Source: Oscillospiraceae bacterium
GTDB taxonomy: Bacteria > Bacillota > Clostridia > Oscillospirales > Ruminococcaceae
Length of the DNA stretch: 64,000 nucleotides
Direction of reading: 5' to 3'
Assembly: GCA_017466865.1 (NCBI GenBank)
Contig: JAFTTI010000021.1
Location: 186,001-250,000, forward strand
Shown here one piece after another: positions 15,002-23,577 of the stretch. The notes under the pieces are model-generated. The model was not told the origin of the DNA, ran no database searches, and was given only the letters and a program-made list of their open reading frames with translations. Positions within the stretch are counted from its first letter, which is position 1. Each line of letters begins with the position of its first letter. A program made the translations under genes and the position numbers.

Positions 15002-16654
15002 ATGTATACAGCGCTTTATCGTAAGTGGCGTCCCAAAACATTTGATGATGTTATCGCCCAGCCACACATAACAACAACCCTCAAAAGTCAGATAAAAAAC
15101 GGCAAAACAGCTCATGCATATCTTTTTACAGGCTCAAGAGGAACGGGTAAAACAACCTGTGCGAGAATTTTTGCAAAAGCAATAAACTGTGAAAATTCAG
15201 AAGACGGAAACCCCTGCCTTTCTTGTTCTGTCTGTGTTGATGCTGAAAACGAAGCACTTTCAGACATTATTGAAATCGACGCCGCCTCAAACAACGGCGT
15301 TGACGATATAAGAGATCTGCGTGATGGCGCTATATATTCACCCGAAAGATGTAAATACAAAGTCTATATCATCGACGAAGTCCACATGCTTTCGGTCAAC
15401 GCTTTCAATGCACTTCTGAAAATCATCGAAGAACCACCTCCGTATGTAAAGTTCGTTCTTGCAACAACCGAGGTTCATAAAGTTCTTCCTACAATTCTTT
15501 CAAGATGTCAGCGTTTTGATTTCAGAAGAATTATGCCCGAAGATATTGCAAAAAGACTACTCTATATAGCAGGAGAAGAAAATATAAACCTTTCTGAAGA
15601 TGCTGCGCTTTTGATTGCGCGTCTTGCCGATGGGGGAATGAGAGATGCACTTTCTCTTTTAGACCAGTGCATAGCCTATTCGACCGATGTAACACTCGAA
15701 ACCGTTTCTGCGGCATCGGGTATAGCAGGAAGAGATTATCTTTTCGATATAATAGAATCCGTTGTCAGAGGGGATACTTCTACCGCCCTCACCATAACAG
15801 ATAAACTTTATTCAATGTCAAAAGATATAACAAGGCTTTGTGAAGAACTTATCTTACAGTTCAGAAACATAATGCTTATAAAAAGCGTTCCCGAAAGAAA
15901 AGAACTCATAGCTTGTCTCCCTTCAGAACAAGAGAGATTATCCGCTATCGCATCTTCTCTTTCTATCGAAGATATTTTGTCAAAACTTACTGTTTTGCAG
16001 GAATGTAACGAAAGACTTTCCCGTTCACTCGCAAAACGCGTTGAATTTGAAATGTGTCTTGTAAAACTCTGCACACTTATGGGAACGACAGTTTCTATCC
16101 CAAAACCAAAGGTAACAGAAACTGCCCCCGAAACTTTCGTTCAACCAAAGCCCGAACCCGCTGAAAATAAATTTGTTCCTCCTTTAAAGGAAGAACCAAA
16201 ACCTGCGGCAAAGGAAGAAACCAAACCACAGCCTGTTAAGGAAGAACCAAAAGAAGAACCTGTAAATAAGGAAGAACCCGTAAAGGAACAGCCATCGGTG
16301 AAACCATCCGACCCTACGGTTGATACACCTGTTGTCTGCAACAGATGGAGCGATGTTTTAGAAGAATTCCAGAAAGTTGATCCTGCGGTTGCGGCTTCAC
16401 TTATTGATTCTTATGCCTTTATAAACACAACAACAATATTCATCATTGCAAGAAATTCATTCTTTATGAAACTTTTTGCGCAGGAAGAAAATAAAGTTTC
16501 GCTTATAAAGGTTATAACAAAAGTTCTCGGCAAAAGCTATATAGTAAGAGCGAGAAGCGAGAATAAAGAGCTTGAGGATAAACCCGAAAATCATAAGGCG
16601 GTTGAACTTCTCGGTAAAGCAAAGGAAAACGGTATCCCGACAGGGACTGAATAA
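15002..16654 (+). CDS. dnaX: DNA polymerase III subunits gamma/tau
   Basis: The clamp-loader ATPase has 550 residues. Visible features are Walker A GSRGTGKT (44-51), a four-cysteine zinc module (Cys63, 72, 75, 78), the Walker B/DExx IIDEVHM and the SRC motif LSRCQRFDF. A Lys/Pro/Glu-rich linker (about 365-440) and a tau-like C-terminal domain follow. An in-frame start at 14858 would run through the SRP RNA and is rejected; ATG 15002 begins the conserved MYTALYRKWRPKTFDD and follows AGAGAGGGG. It heads the classic replication/repair cluster dnaX-ybaB-recR. Confidence 0.95.
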   Translation: MYTALYRKWRPKTFDDVIAQPHITTTLKSQIKNGKTAHAYLFTGSRGTGKTTCARIFAKAINCENSEDGNPCLSCSVCVDAENEALSDIIEIDAASNNGVDDIRDLRDGAIYSPERCKYKVYIIDEVHMLSVNAFNALLKIIEEPPPYVKFVLATTEVHKVLPTILSRCQRFDFRRIMPEDIAKRLLYIAGEENINLSEDAALLIARLADGGMRDALSLLDQCIAYSTDVTLETVSAASGIAGRDYLFDIIESVVRGDTSTALTITDKLYSMSKDITRLCEELILQFRNIMLIKSVPERKELIACLPSEQERLSAIASSLSIEDILSKLTVLQECNERLSRSLAKRVEFEMCLVKLCTLMGTTVSIPKPKVTETAPETFVQPKPEPAENKFVPPLKEEPKPAAKEETKPQPVKEEPKEEPVNKEEPVKEQPSVKPSDPTVDTPVVCNRWSDVLEEFQKVDPAVAASLIDSYAFINTTTIFIIARNSFFMKLFAQEENKVSLIKVITKVLGKSYIVRARSENKELEDKPENHKAVELLGKAKENGIPTGTE

Positions 16655-16692
16655 AAAATAAACAATAAATATTTTAAAAGGAGTTTTTAAAC

Positions 16693-17040
16693 ATGAAAGT
16701 AAGATTACCACAGGGAATGGGCGGCGGCCCCCAGAATATGAACCAGATGATAAAGCAGGCTCAGAAGATGCAGGAACAGATCACAGCTGTTCAGGAAGAC
16801 ATCGAAGGCAGAACATTCACAGCTACAGCAGGTGGCGGAATGATTGAAGTTGAAATGACAGGTAAGAAAACACTTACATCTGTTAAGATCAAGCCCGAAG
16901 TTGTTAATCCTGATGATGTTGAAATGCTCGAAGATCTCGTAATGAGCGCAGTAAACGAATGTGTCAAGTCTATCGAAGAAACATCAGAAAAGGAAATGAG
17001 CGCAGTAACAGGCGGCGTTTCACTCCCTGGTATTCTTTAA
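16693..17040 (+). CDS. ybaB: YbaB/EbfC family nucleoid-associated protein
   Basis: The small dimeric DNA-binding protein (115 residues) is found between dnaX and recR in most bacteria. The N-terminal helix region (GGPQNMNQMIKQAQKMQEQI) and the central VEMTGKKTLTSVKIKPEVV strand block are typical, and the N-terminus is Gly/Met-rich. ATG 16693 follows AAAAGGAG. RecR starts 3 bases after the stop. Confidence 0.93.
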   Translation: MKVRLPQGMGGGPQNMNQMIKQAQKMQEQITAVQEDIEGRTFTATAGGGMIEVEMTGKKTLTSVKIKPEVVNPDDVEMLEDLVMSAVNECVKSIEETSEKEMSAVTGGVSLPGIL

Positions 17041-17043
17041 TAT

Positions 17044-17640
17044 ATGGCAGAAGCATTACCACTCGTTCTTTTAGCCGAACAATTTGCCAAACTTCCGGGA
17101 ATAGGAATGAAAACAGCACAGCGCCTTTCATATTTCGTTATGTCTATGTCAGATGACGATGTGAAAGAATTTGCCGATGCTATCATCAACGCACACGAAA
17201 AGGTAGGGCTTTGCTCTGTCTGTCAGAATCTGACCGATAAAGATGTCTGCCCCGTATGTGATGATGTAAGGAGAGACCATAGCATCATCTGCGTTGTCGA
17301 TGGCCCTAAGGATGTTTCGGCTTTCGAAAGAACAAAAGAATATAACGGCGTTTATCATGTCCTTCACGGCCTTATATCGCCTATCGACAATATTACTCCC
17401 GACAGCCTTAAGATTAAGGAACTTTTACAGAGAATCCAGCAGGGCGGAGTTGAGGAAGTGATTATGGCTACCAACCCCACAGTTGAGGGCGAGGCGACCG
17501 CTATGTATATTTCAAGACTTTTAAGACCATTAGGCGTTAAGGTTACAAGACTTGCCTTCGGGCTTCCCGTTGGCGCAAATCTTGAATATGCCGATGAGGT
17601 TACACTTTACAAAGCTCTTGAGAATAGAAATGAAATGTAA
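17044..17640 (+). CDS. recR: Recombination mediator RecR
   Basis: The 198-residue protein acts with RecF and RecO to load RecA at gaps. It shows the N-terminal helix-hairpin-helix ([18 protein letters not shown]), a four-Cys zinc finger (CSVC, CPVC) and a Toprim domain with [12 protein letters not shown] and the [15 protein letters not shown] block. No clear ribosome-binding site precedes ATG 17044, only 3 bases after the ybaB stop, which suggests translational coupling. Confidence 0.95.
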   Translation: MAEALPLVLLAEQFAKLPGIGMKTAQRLSYFVMSMSDDDVKEFADAIINAHEKVGLCSVCQNLTDKDVCPVCDDVRRDHSIICVVDGPKDVSAFERTKEYNGVYHVLHGLISPIDNITPDSLKIKELLQRIQQGGVEEVIMATNPTVEGEATAMYISRLLRPLGVKVTRLAFGLPVGANLEYADEVTLYKALENRNEM

Positions 17641-17674
17641 AACAAAAGGACAGCGTCAACTGTCCTTTTGTTTT
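17640..17674 (+). terminator. Terminator after recR
   Basis: AAACAAAAGGACAG pairs with CTGTCCTTTTGTTT. Confidence 0.85.
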
Positions 17675-17682
17675 ACATTTAT

Positions 17683-17712
17683 AAAGGGTATCGGAATTAA
17701 CCGATACCCTTG
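17683..17712 (-). terminator. Terminator for the PrsA-like gene
   Basis: AAGGGTATCGG and CCGATACCCTT form an 11-bp stem between the convergent genes. Confidence 0.75.
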
Positions 17713-17718
17713 TGTGTT

Positions 17719-18801
17719 TTATTCTGCTATTTTGAGCTTTTTAGGAGCATATCTTTCCTTTGACTTTTCGTTCCATTCAAAATCAAGTTCTTCTGCCCAT
17801 TTTGTTTCAAGTTCAGCAAATTCTTCGCCCTTGAGTGCCTGAAGGACAGTAGCCTTGTATGTGTCAACAATTCCTTCTCTTTCAAGGATGTTATGTCTTT
17901 TTACAACATAATAACAATCTGAACTTTCAATAAGAAATGCCTTTCCGTCAGCCTTATGTGACAGAATCTCATCTTTTACAGTAGATGGGAAATTTGAAGC
18001 CATCTCATTCATATCAACAATCTGTTCAAAAGTGTATTCTTCAACTTCTTCAGGCTTATATTCAACCTTTGTAAATTCAGTTCCGTTTGCCTCTGCCATA
18101 GATTTTAAAAGAACATTGTATTCTTCATAAACAAGAGCACCGAAATCTTCACTGTCCGCTCTCTTTACATAAGATTTTGCACGGTTTATAGCCTTTTCCT
18201 TTTCAGCACCCTTAAGGAGATTTCCTTCAATATCCTTAAGCGAAACTTCGAGAAGTTCGATTCTTGCAAAGTTGTCTTTGAGATACTTGTTGATTTCTGA
18301 AGTTTTTATAGGTTCGATGCCTGTTTCTGCATCATAGTAAGCTTCAAAAACAGCGGCATATTTAGCGTCGTTTTCAACGATTCTTGTAAAGGAGTCAAGA
18401 CCTATTCCGCTTTCAGCAAAAGATTCTTCAGATTGTTTATAAGCGTTTTCAGCAGATGCCTTGTAGTAATCTTTTTCCTTTTCTGTGAAAGAAAGACCGA
18501 GTTCGTCGAATTTCTTTTCAACAGCAACAAGCTTCTTTACTCTCATAACAGTTTCGTCTGTGATATGCTGTTCAGCGGTTTTTCCGTCAACAGTAACATC
18601 CCATACAGTAGCCTGTTCTTCGGTTTTCTGTAAAGCAGTCTGTCTGTAAACAGATGTTGCGTGATAGAGATAAATTCCCGCAGGGATTTCTTCTCCACCG
18701 ATTTTACCGATATTAGCGGTATCTTCTCCACAAGCAGTGAGAGAAAGTGTCATAACACAAGCTACTGAAAAAGCAGCAATTTTTTTAAGTGTTTTTTTCA
18801 T
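17719..18801 (-). CDS. Lipoprotein resembling PrsA/SurA-type foldases
   Basis: The 360-residue protein has a lipoprotein signal peptide with lipobox LTAC (Cys24), so it should be tethered outside the membrane. The body is highly helical and charged and resembles the SurA-N/PrsA chaperone architecture. I cannot point to a clear parvulin active-site block, so it may be chaperone-only. ATG 18801 follows GGAGGATTTAAG. It has its own promoter. Annotating it as a peptidyl-prolyl isomerase would go beyond what the sequence shows. Confidence 0.65.
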   Translation of the reverse strand: MKKTLKKIAAFSVACVMTLSLTACGEDTANIGKIGGEEIPAGIYLYHATSVYRQTALQKTEEQATVWDVTVDGKTAEQHITDETVMRVKKLVAVEKKFDELGLSFTEKEKDYYKASAENAYKQSEESFAESGIGLDSFTRIVENDAKYAAVFEAYYDAETGIEPIKTSEINKYLKDNFARIELLEVSLKDIEGNLLKGAEKEKAINRAKSYVKRADSEDFGALVYEEYNVLLKSMAEANGTEFTKVEYKPEEVEEYTFEQIVDMNEMASNFPSTVKDEILSHKADGKAFLIESSDCYYVVKRHNILEREGIVDTYKATVLQALKGEEFAELETKWAEELDFEWNEKSKERYAPKKLKIAE

Positions 18802-18840
18802 CTTAAATCCTCCAGTTCAGGATATTTTCAAATACTGTAA

Positions 18841-18869
18841 TATTATATCATAAAAGCCCGTTTCTGTCA
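18841..18869 (-). promoter_or_regulatory. Promoter of the PrsA-like gene
   Basis: On the minus strand, TTGACA (18869-18864) and TATAAT (18846-18841) have a 17-bp spacer. It abuts the stop codon of the upstream gene. Confidence 0.85.
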
Positions 18870-18871
18870 AA

Positions 18872-20533
18872 TTATTTTGAAACGAGTATAAAGTATCCCG
18901 ATGCATCTTCATATACAATTTCAAATCCGTCATATTTTTTGTCAGAAATAATAAGTCCGTTTCTTCCAAGCTTTTTTATTTCTGAATCATTAATTTCAGA
19001 AATATTCTGCCTTTTTGCTGAGAACTGTATTTTTGCCGAAACCATATTGTCCTCGATGTTCATATATAAAGGAAGAGAATAATTTTCCACAGCAGCAGAT
19101 ATTACATTTTCAGTAATTTCATTCTGAATCTGATTTTTCACAGAATATGTGCTTACGGCAAAAAATCCTTCACATACAAAGATTACAGCGAGCGCTGCCG
19201 ATGCAAAAACCGAAAGTGGCTTAATTTTTTTCGATGAGATGAATATTATGAATGTATATACAAACGCCGCAACAATAATTATCGCCGGAATTATAAACGA
19301 TGAAAGACCAAACTGCATAAACGATGCAACCGATGCCGACGCCGCAGGAGAGAATCCTGTAAGCATTGTTGCTGAACCCGAAAGGTTGAAAATCGCGCAG
19401 GAAATAATCAGAATACCTGAAAAAATTCCCGAAAAAGCAAACGATTTTTTGCCTGATATAGAAAGGTATAAAATACCTATAAGCATAAGCGGTGCTAAAA
19501 GAAGCCCACCATATTTTCCTGAAAGAATAGCATTGGGAGAAACCGCAAATAAAGATGTGATAACATCTGTCATAAAATATAAAACCGATGAAACAATAAG
19601 GAACATAAGAAAAAGTTGCCTTTGTGTAAATTCATCAGCGGGAACTTTCTTGATGTATCTTAAAATAAAACTTCCCATAAAATTCTTAGCACCCATTATA
19701 GCGAATAAAAGTCCCGCAAAGGCAAAAAGAAGAGTAGAAACGCTTATATAAATAAGTTTTCCCGAAAGAACGGATAAAAATCCTCTCGAAGAAAAACCTT
19801 CCGTTTCGGTAGAGAAAACAACAGAGAAAACAATTCTTAAAACTATAAAGATGATAATCCCAAATCCTGTTGATGAGAAAAAAGCTGTAACAGAAAGCTT
19901 GTCCGTTCTTTTTGAGATAATCATAGCCGAAAAAGCAAGAATACCCGTTATAAAAATGCCCATAGTTCCTTCACAGAACCATAAAAGAAGCGAGAGTGTT
20001 ATTCCCATAAACACATAGAACAAAGGCGATTTCGAAGAATCCATATTTATGAAAAACCATAATACCATAAATGTAAGGAAAACAGAAACCGCAACTCCGT
20101 CTGTCATATATGCCGATGAGATTATGTCGGGAAGAAGCATAACCGCAAATGCTGCCGTTTTAACGAAATATTTATTTACATCAGGGAAGAGTCTGAGTGC
20201 GATTTTATATGCTATAAAAAACGAAGCGACGAGAAAAACAGTGTTTATAAAAAGCGCTGCCGAGTAAGCAGAAGCTCCGCCACCAAAAATAAAAACAAGC
20301 GGTGCGAGAATAAGTGAATACCCGAATGAAGAATAACCGAATCCTGAAAATGAGGGAAGATTTCCACGCCCTGAGATTATGTATGCGATTCTCCATAAAG
20401 GAACTTCTTCAGCGGAGTGTATGCCGTAAAAGTCAGAAGAGAAAAATCTGTAAACCGCAAAAAGAACTATAACAATAAGTTCCGTTGTTAAAATATCGAG
20501 GATAATATCTTTATTGCGTTCTTTTAAATTCAT
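18872..20533 (-). CDS. Large polytopic membrane protein, function unknown
   Basis: The 553-residue protein has about twelve or more hydrophobic segments and a short soluble C-terminal part (about 455-553). The layout resembles GT-C fold membrane glycosyltransferases or flippase-like proteins, and the early acidic and aromatic residues (SSDFYGIHSAEEVPLWR) would lie in the first outer loop where such enzymes place catalytic acids; this is inference. I chose ATG 20533 because GTG 20545 overlaps the ribosome-binding site GGTGGTGGAG. It is divergent from rsmE. Confidence 0.6.
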   Translation of the reverse strand: MNLKERNKDIILDILTTELIVIVLFAVYRFFSSDFYGIHSAEEVPLWRIAYIISGRGNLPSFSGFGYSSFGYSLILAPLVFIFGGGASAYSAALFINTVFLVASFFIAYKIALRLFPDVNKYFVKTAAFAVMLLPDIISSAYMTDGVAVSVFLTFMVLWFFINMDSSKSPLFYVFMGITLSLLLWFCEGTMGIFITGILAFSAMIISKRTDKLSVTAFFSSTGFGIIIFIVLRIVFSVVFSTETEGFSSRGFLSVLSGKLIYISVSTLLFAFAGLLFAIMGAKNFMGSFILRYIKKVPADEFTQRQLFLMFLIVSSVLYFMTDVITSLFAVSPNAILSGKYGGLLLAPLMLIGILYLSISGKKSFAFSGIFSGILIISCAIFNLSGSATMLTGFSPAASASVASFMQFGLSSFIIPAIIIVAAFVYTFIIFISSKKIKPLSVFASAALAVIFVCEGFFAVSTYSVKNQIQNEITENVISAAVENYSLPLYMNIEDNMVSAKIQFSAKRQNISEINDSEIKKLGRNGLIISDKKYDGFEIVYEDASGYFILVSK

Positions 20534-20570
20534 AAACTCCACCACCTTTCAGAAAAGTTAATACACATTC

Positions 20571-20599
20571 ATTATATCAGAAAATCTCTCTTATTTCAA
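20571..20599 (-). promoter_or_regulatory. Promoter of the polytopic membrane protein gene
   Basis: On the minus strand, TTGAAA (20599-20594) and TATAAT (20576-20571) have a 17-bp spacer. Confidence 0.8.
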
Positions 20600-20605
20600 T
20601 ATATG

Positions 20606-20634
20606 TTGACTATTTTAAAAAGGTAGGGTATACT
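20606..20634 (+). promoter_or_regulatory. Promoter of rsmE
   Basis: TTGACT (20606-20611) and TATACT (20629-20634) with a 17-bp spacer, back to back with the divergent promoter. Confidence 0.8.
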
Positions 20635-20669
20635 TTTAAAAGGTAATATTTTGTCGGAGGTTTTGTTTT

Positions 20670-21392
20670 ATGCCGAGATTTTTTGTTCCCGAGGTTTCGG
20701 GCGACCATATTCTTGTTACAGGCGGAGATGCAAGACATATTTCCTATTCTCTCCGTATGGCAACAGGCGATGATATAACTTTCTGCAATAATGGAAAAGA
20801 TTATTTCTGTAAGATAGAAAGTTTTTCCGAAGATAGCGTTTTGTGTAAAATAATCTCATCAGAAAACAGTAAATCCGAACCCGATATTTTCCTGACACTC
20901 TATCAGGCACTTCCCAAAGGCGACAAATTCGAAACAATTATCCAGAAATCAATAGAACTCGGTGCATCGAGAATAGTTCCTGTTATGACAAAAAGATGCG
21001 TTTCACGCCCTGATGATAAATCTTTCGCGAAAAAACTCACAAGATACAATAAAATTGCCGAAGAGGCCGCAAAGCAGAGCGGAAGAGGAATAATTCCTGA
21101 AATAACGCCTATTATGGATTTTGATAAGGCTGTAAAAGAGGCATTAGAAAACGACCTTCCCCTCATCTGTTATGAAAGAGAGGGTGGAAAACGCTTTTCA
21201 GAAATTGATTTTAAGGATAAAAAAACCGTTTCTCTCATAATCGGAAGTGAAGGCGGATTTGACACATCCGAAGCTGAAAAAGCAATAGAAAACGGGATAA
21301 TTCCTGTATGGCTCGGTGAACGCATTTTAAGATGTGAAACTGCACCCGTAGCGGCGATTTCCATAATTATGAATTTAAGTGGAAATATATAA
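20670..21392 (+). CDS. rsmE: 16S rRNA (uracil-1498-N3)-methyltransferase RsmE
   Basis: The 240-residue SPOUT-fold enzyme methylates U1498 in 16S rRNA with SAM. Family blocks are the N-terminal MPRFFV and DARHISYSLR, the central QALPKGDKFETIIQKSIELG with TKRCVSRP, and the SAM-knot IIGSEGGF with ILRCETAPVAAI. ATG 20670 follows GTCGGAGG. Here it stands alone with its own promoter. Confidence 0.95.
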   Translation: MPRFFVPEVSGDHILVTGGDARHISYSLRMATGDDITFCNNGKDYFCKIESFSEDSVLCKIISSENSKSEPDIFLTLYQALPKGDKFETIIQKSIELGASRIVPVMTKRCVSRPDDKSFAKKLTRYNKIAEEAAKQSGRGIIPEITPIMDFDKAVKEALENDLPLICYEREGGKRFSEIDFKDKKTVSLIIGSEGGFDTSEAEKAIENGIIPVWLGERILRCETAPVAAISIIMNLSGNI

Positions 21393-21408
21393 AATTTTTA
21401 AAAGTTAC

Positions 21409-21437
21409 TTGAAATATATAATGCAGTGTGATATAAT
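21409..21437 (+). promoter_or_regulatory. Promoter of the acidic Cys-rich protein gene
   Basis: TTGAAA (21409-21414) and TATAAT (21432-21437) with a 17-bp spacer. Confidence 0.8.
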
Positions 21438-21485
21438 AACAACATAATGATATTTACCTTAATGAATTATAGGAGTGATTTTAAT

Positions 21486-21758
21486 ATGAAAAACTTTTTA
21501 GGACTTGCAATTTTCGGTCTCGTAGCAGCAGGTATCGGCGCAGCAGCAACAATGTTTGCTATCAAGAAGCGTGAAGAACTCGATGCTTACGATGATTTTG
21601 ATGATGAATTCTGCGATGATTGCGATTGCAACTGCGAAGAATGTGCAGCTTGTGAAGATATCCTTATCGACGGTGAAGACCTTTCAGTAGAAGAAGTTCT
21701 CGATACTGTTGAAGAAGACATCGAAGAAATCGCTAAGGAAGACGGCGAAGATTTCTAA
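21486..21758 (+). CDS. Small membrane-anchored acidic, cysteine-rich protein
   Basis: The 90-residue protein has an N-terminal membrane helix (MKNFLGLAIFGLVAAGIGAA), a short basic stop-transfer (IKKREE) and a strongly acidic cytoplasmic tail. The tail begins with a Cys/Asp cluster (CDDCDCNCEECAACED, seven Cys in 16 residues). By the positive-inside rule the tail is probably cytoplasmic. The cluster looks able to bind metal ions. ATG 21486 follows ATAGGAGTG; a start at 21447 overlaps the site. It has its own promoter and terminator. I do not recognise the family. Confidence 0.72.
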   Translation: MKNFLGLAIFGLVAAGIGAAATMFAIKKREELDAYDDFDDEFCDDCDCNCEECAACEDILIDGEDLSVEEVLDTVEEDIEEIAKEDGEDF

Positions 21759-21772
21759 GAAATCAGAAAACA

Positions 21773-21802
21773 AAAGGCTGACAACTTGTCAGCCTTATTT
21801 TT
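21773..21802 (+). terminator. Terminator after the Cys-rich protein gene
   Basis: AAGGCTGACA pairs with TGTCAGCCTT and is followed by ATTTTTT. Confidence 0.9.
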
Positions 21803-21856
21803 TGCCCTCACCCTTTATTATATTTCGCATAGAATTATAATAAGGGGTGATTTATT

Positions 21857-22597
21857 ATGCCAAAAGTATTTTTAAGTCCTTCCACACAGGAATGGAACAA
21901 ATACTATACAAGCGGCAACGAAGAAAGCACAATGAACCTTCTTGCCGATAAAATGGAGCCTTATCTTCGCTCATCTGGAATAGAATTTACAAGAAATGTC
22001 CCGGAAAGAAATGTAAACGGAGCGATAGCGGATTCTAACGCCAGATATTATGATGTTCATTTAGCATTACATTCAAACGCAGGGGGAGGGGACTTTGCGG
22101 GCAAACTCCGCGGAATAGATAACTACTATTCTCCTTACAGCAAACTTTCAAAAGACCTTGCGGTAATTATTTCGAATAACCTTCAGAATATCTATCCTTT
22201 GCAGGGCAGAGTTCAGGCGTTGCCGACAACAACTCTTGCCGAGGTTACAAGAACAAAAGCAGTAGCTGTTCTTTCGGAACTCGGTTACCACGATAATCCT
22301 CTCGATGAAGCGTGGCTTAAAGAAAATCTCGATGCAATAGCGAAAATCCTTGTTCAGTCGCTTTGTGATTATTTCGGTATTCCGTTTATCGAGCCCGGAA
22401 CAGTTTACAGCGCAACCGTTGCAACCGACGGCTCGGGGCTTAATTTAAGAGCATATCCTTCAACCGAAAGCAAGATCATTCTCAGTATGCCGAATAACTC
22501 GGAAATAACGGTTTACGGACAGTATGGAAACTGGTATGTTGTAAATTATAAGGGGAATATCGGCTATGCGTATGCCGATTATGTTGCTCTGAAATAA
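21857..22597 (+). CDS. N-acetylmuramoyl-L-alanine amidase with C-terminal SH3 domain
   Basis: The 246-residue protein has an amidase_3-type catalytic domain (about 1-175) and a bacterial SH3 domain (about 183-246, from SATVATDGSGLNLRAYPS). Zinc-site blocks LALHSNAGG and LSELGYHDNP are visible, but the N-terminal DPGHGG histidine of classical members is replaced by a LSPSTQEW start. There is no signal peptide, so export would need a holin, lysis or another route. No phage genes surround it. AAGGGGTG precedes ATG 21857. Confidence 0.8.
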   Translation: MPKVFLSPSTQEWNKYYTSGNEESTMNLLADKMEPYLRSSGIEFTRNVPERNVNGAIADSNARYYDVHLALHSNAGGGDFAGKLRGIDNYYSPYSKLSKDLAVIISNNLQNIYPLQGRVQALPTTTLAEVTRTKAVAVLSELGYHDNPLDEAWLKENLDAIAKILVQSLCDYFGIPFIEPGTVYSATVATDGSGLNLRAYPSTESKIILSMPNNSEITVYGQYGNWYVVNYKGNIGYAYADYVALK

Positions 22598-22604
22598 ATA
22601 AATA

Positions 22605-22706
22605 AAAACCCATTCTTAATCCGTAATAAACAATTAAGGGTACCGAGTTTACTACTCGGTACCCTTAATTTCTTCTATACGATAATTACCCTAACGAGTG
22701 GGTTTT
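22605..22706. terminator. Nested palindrome, bidirectional terminator
   Basis: An inner perfect 17-bp stem (22632-22648 with 22654-22670) sits inside an outer 11-bp stem (22605-22615 with 22696-22706) between two convergent genes. The AT-rich ends could serve both strands. Confidence 0.7.
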
Positions 22707-22718
22707 GTATTGGAAATC

Positions 22719-23093
22719 TTATGCTTCTTCAACGATTTCAGAATCAACAGCATTCTTTCTGATGCTTTCGATTCCGTCCTTGCAGCTGCTCTTTGCCTTA
22801 TAGCCTTCGCCTACTGCAATAATCTGTCCGTTCTTTGCTTTGAGTCTGAAACGGAATTCACCGGCCTTATCCTTATATACTTCAAACTTGGGGTTCTTTT
22901 CTGTCTGGTATCCTTCAACGGTCTGATCTTCGAGAGCAGCGATAGGAGCGTTTGTGATTACGCTGTTAACACCGTTCTTGCAAGAATCGAGTGTTTCATA
23001 AGTTTCACCTGTTGCGATGATTTCACCGTTGCGTGCTTTAAGATTGAATGTGTATCCACCTGATTTTGTTGTCTTGATTACAAACTTGCCCAT
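22719..23093 (-). CDS. YegP/DUF1508 tandem-domain protein
   Basis: The 124-residue cytoplasmic protein has two DUF1508 (YegP) repeats: GKFVIKTTKSGGYTFNLKA with NGEIIATGETYET (about 1-48) and FEVYKDKAGEFRFRLKAKNG with IIAVGEGYK (about 68-115). The family's biochemical role is unknown. ATG 23093 follows AAAGGGG; longer in-frame starts lie upstream of the promoter. It is monocistronic. Confidence 0.88.
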   Translation of the reverse strand: MGKFVIKTTKSGGYTFNLKARNGEIIATGETYETLDSCKNGVNSVITNAPIAALEDQTVEGYQTEKNPKFEVYKDKAGEFRFRLKAKNGQIIAVGEGYKAKSSCKDGIESIRKNAVDSEIVEEA

Positions 23094-23159
23094 TTTAAAT
23101 ATGCCCCTTTCAGTTAACATAATATTGAATTCTGCGACATATTTCGCATATCCACCCAA

Positions 23160-23188
23160 ATTATAACAATTTTTTTTCGGCGTGTCAA
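23160..23188 (-). promoter_or_regulatory. Promoter of the YegP-family gene
   Basis: On the minus strand, TTGACA (23188-23183) and TATAAT (23165-23160) have a 17-bp spacer. Confidence 0.88.
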
Positions 23189-23262
23189 GAATTTGCATTG
23201 ATGATAAAAATAACTTGTGTAGAATTATAATTATGAGGTAAAAATTTTATCACACCCGCCAC

Positions 23263-23291
23263 TTGACAAACGATTTTAAATGTATTATAAT
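23263..23291 (+). promoter_or_regulatory. Promoter of tRNA-Pro
   Basis: TTGACA (23263-23268) and TATAAT (23286-23291) with a 17-bp spacer. Confidence 0.88.
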
Positions 23292-23309
23292 ATTAGAGTT
23301 GCAATATTA

Positions 23310-23386
23310 CGAGGCGTAGCTCAGTTTGGTAGAGTGCTTGGTTTGGGACCAAGATGCCGCAGGTTCGAGTCCTGTCGCCTCGACCA
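23310..23386 (+). tRNA. tRNA-Pro (anticodon UGG)
   Basis: The acceptor CGAGGCG pairs with CGCCTCG and is followed by encoded ACCA. The anticodon loop TTTGGGA gives UGG. The last 30 bases recur at 23578-23607. Confidence 0.96.
23357..23386 (+). repeat. Direct repeat copy 1: 3' end of tRNA-Pro
   Basis: Thirty bases (T arm, acceptor and CCA) identical to 23578-23607, within the functional tRNA. Confidence 0.92.
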
Positions 23387-23418
23387 GAAGAACATCCTTA
23401 ATGGGTGTTCTTTTTTAT
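23385..23418 (+). terminator. Terminator after tRNA-Pro; near-copy at 24992-25027
   Basis: AAGAACATCC pairs with GGGTGTTCTT and is followed by TTTTATTT. It differs from the terminator at 24992 at only two loop positions. Confidence 0.9.
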
Positions 23419-23433
23419 TTTATAGCAAACAAA

Positions 23434-23455
23434 GGCATCTTGCGGACCAAACCAA
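23434..23455 (+). repeat. Inverted partial copy of the tRNA-Pro anticodon arm
   Basis: GGCATCTTG (23434-23442) and CCAAACCAA (23447-23455) are reverse complements of tRNA positions 23350-23358 and 23338-23346, in the same order and separated by a non-matching 4 bases. Confidence 0.7.
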
Positions 23456-23577
23456 TTTGGGACCAGGTGTCGGAGCCGACCGCTGCCTGAGGCAGAAAAA
23501 GGGAGGCGAAGATGCGAAAAAATACAAGCAGTGATGAGAGAATACGAAATCAATGCGCCGATATTTTTTCGGGTAGT

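Noticed and set aside
21857..23093. Prophage remnant around the amidase gene
   Set aside because: No structural, integrase or holin-like gene is nearby, and the neighbours are ordinary housekeeping or unknown single genes.
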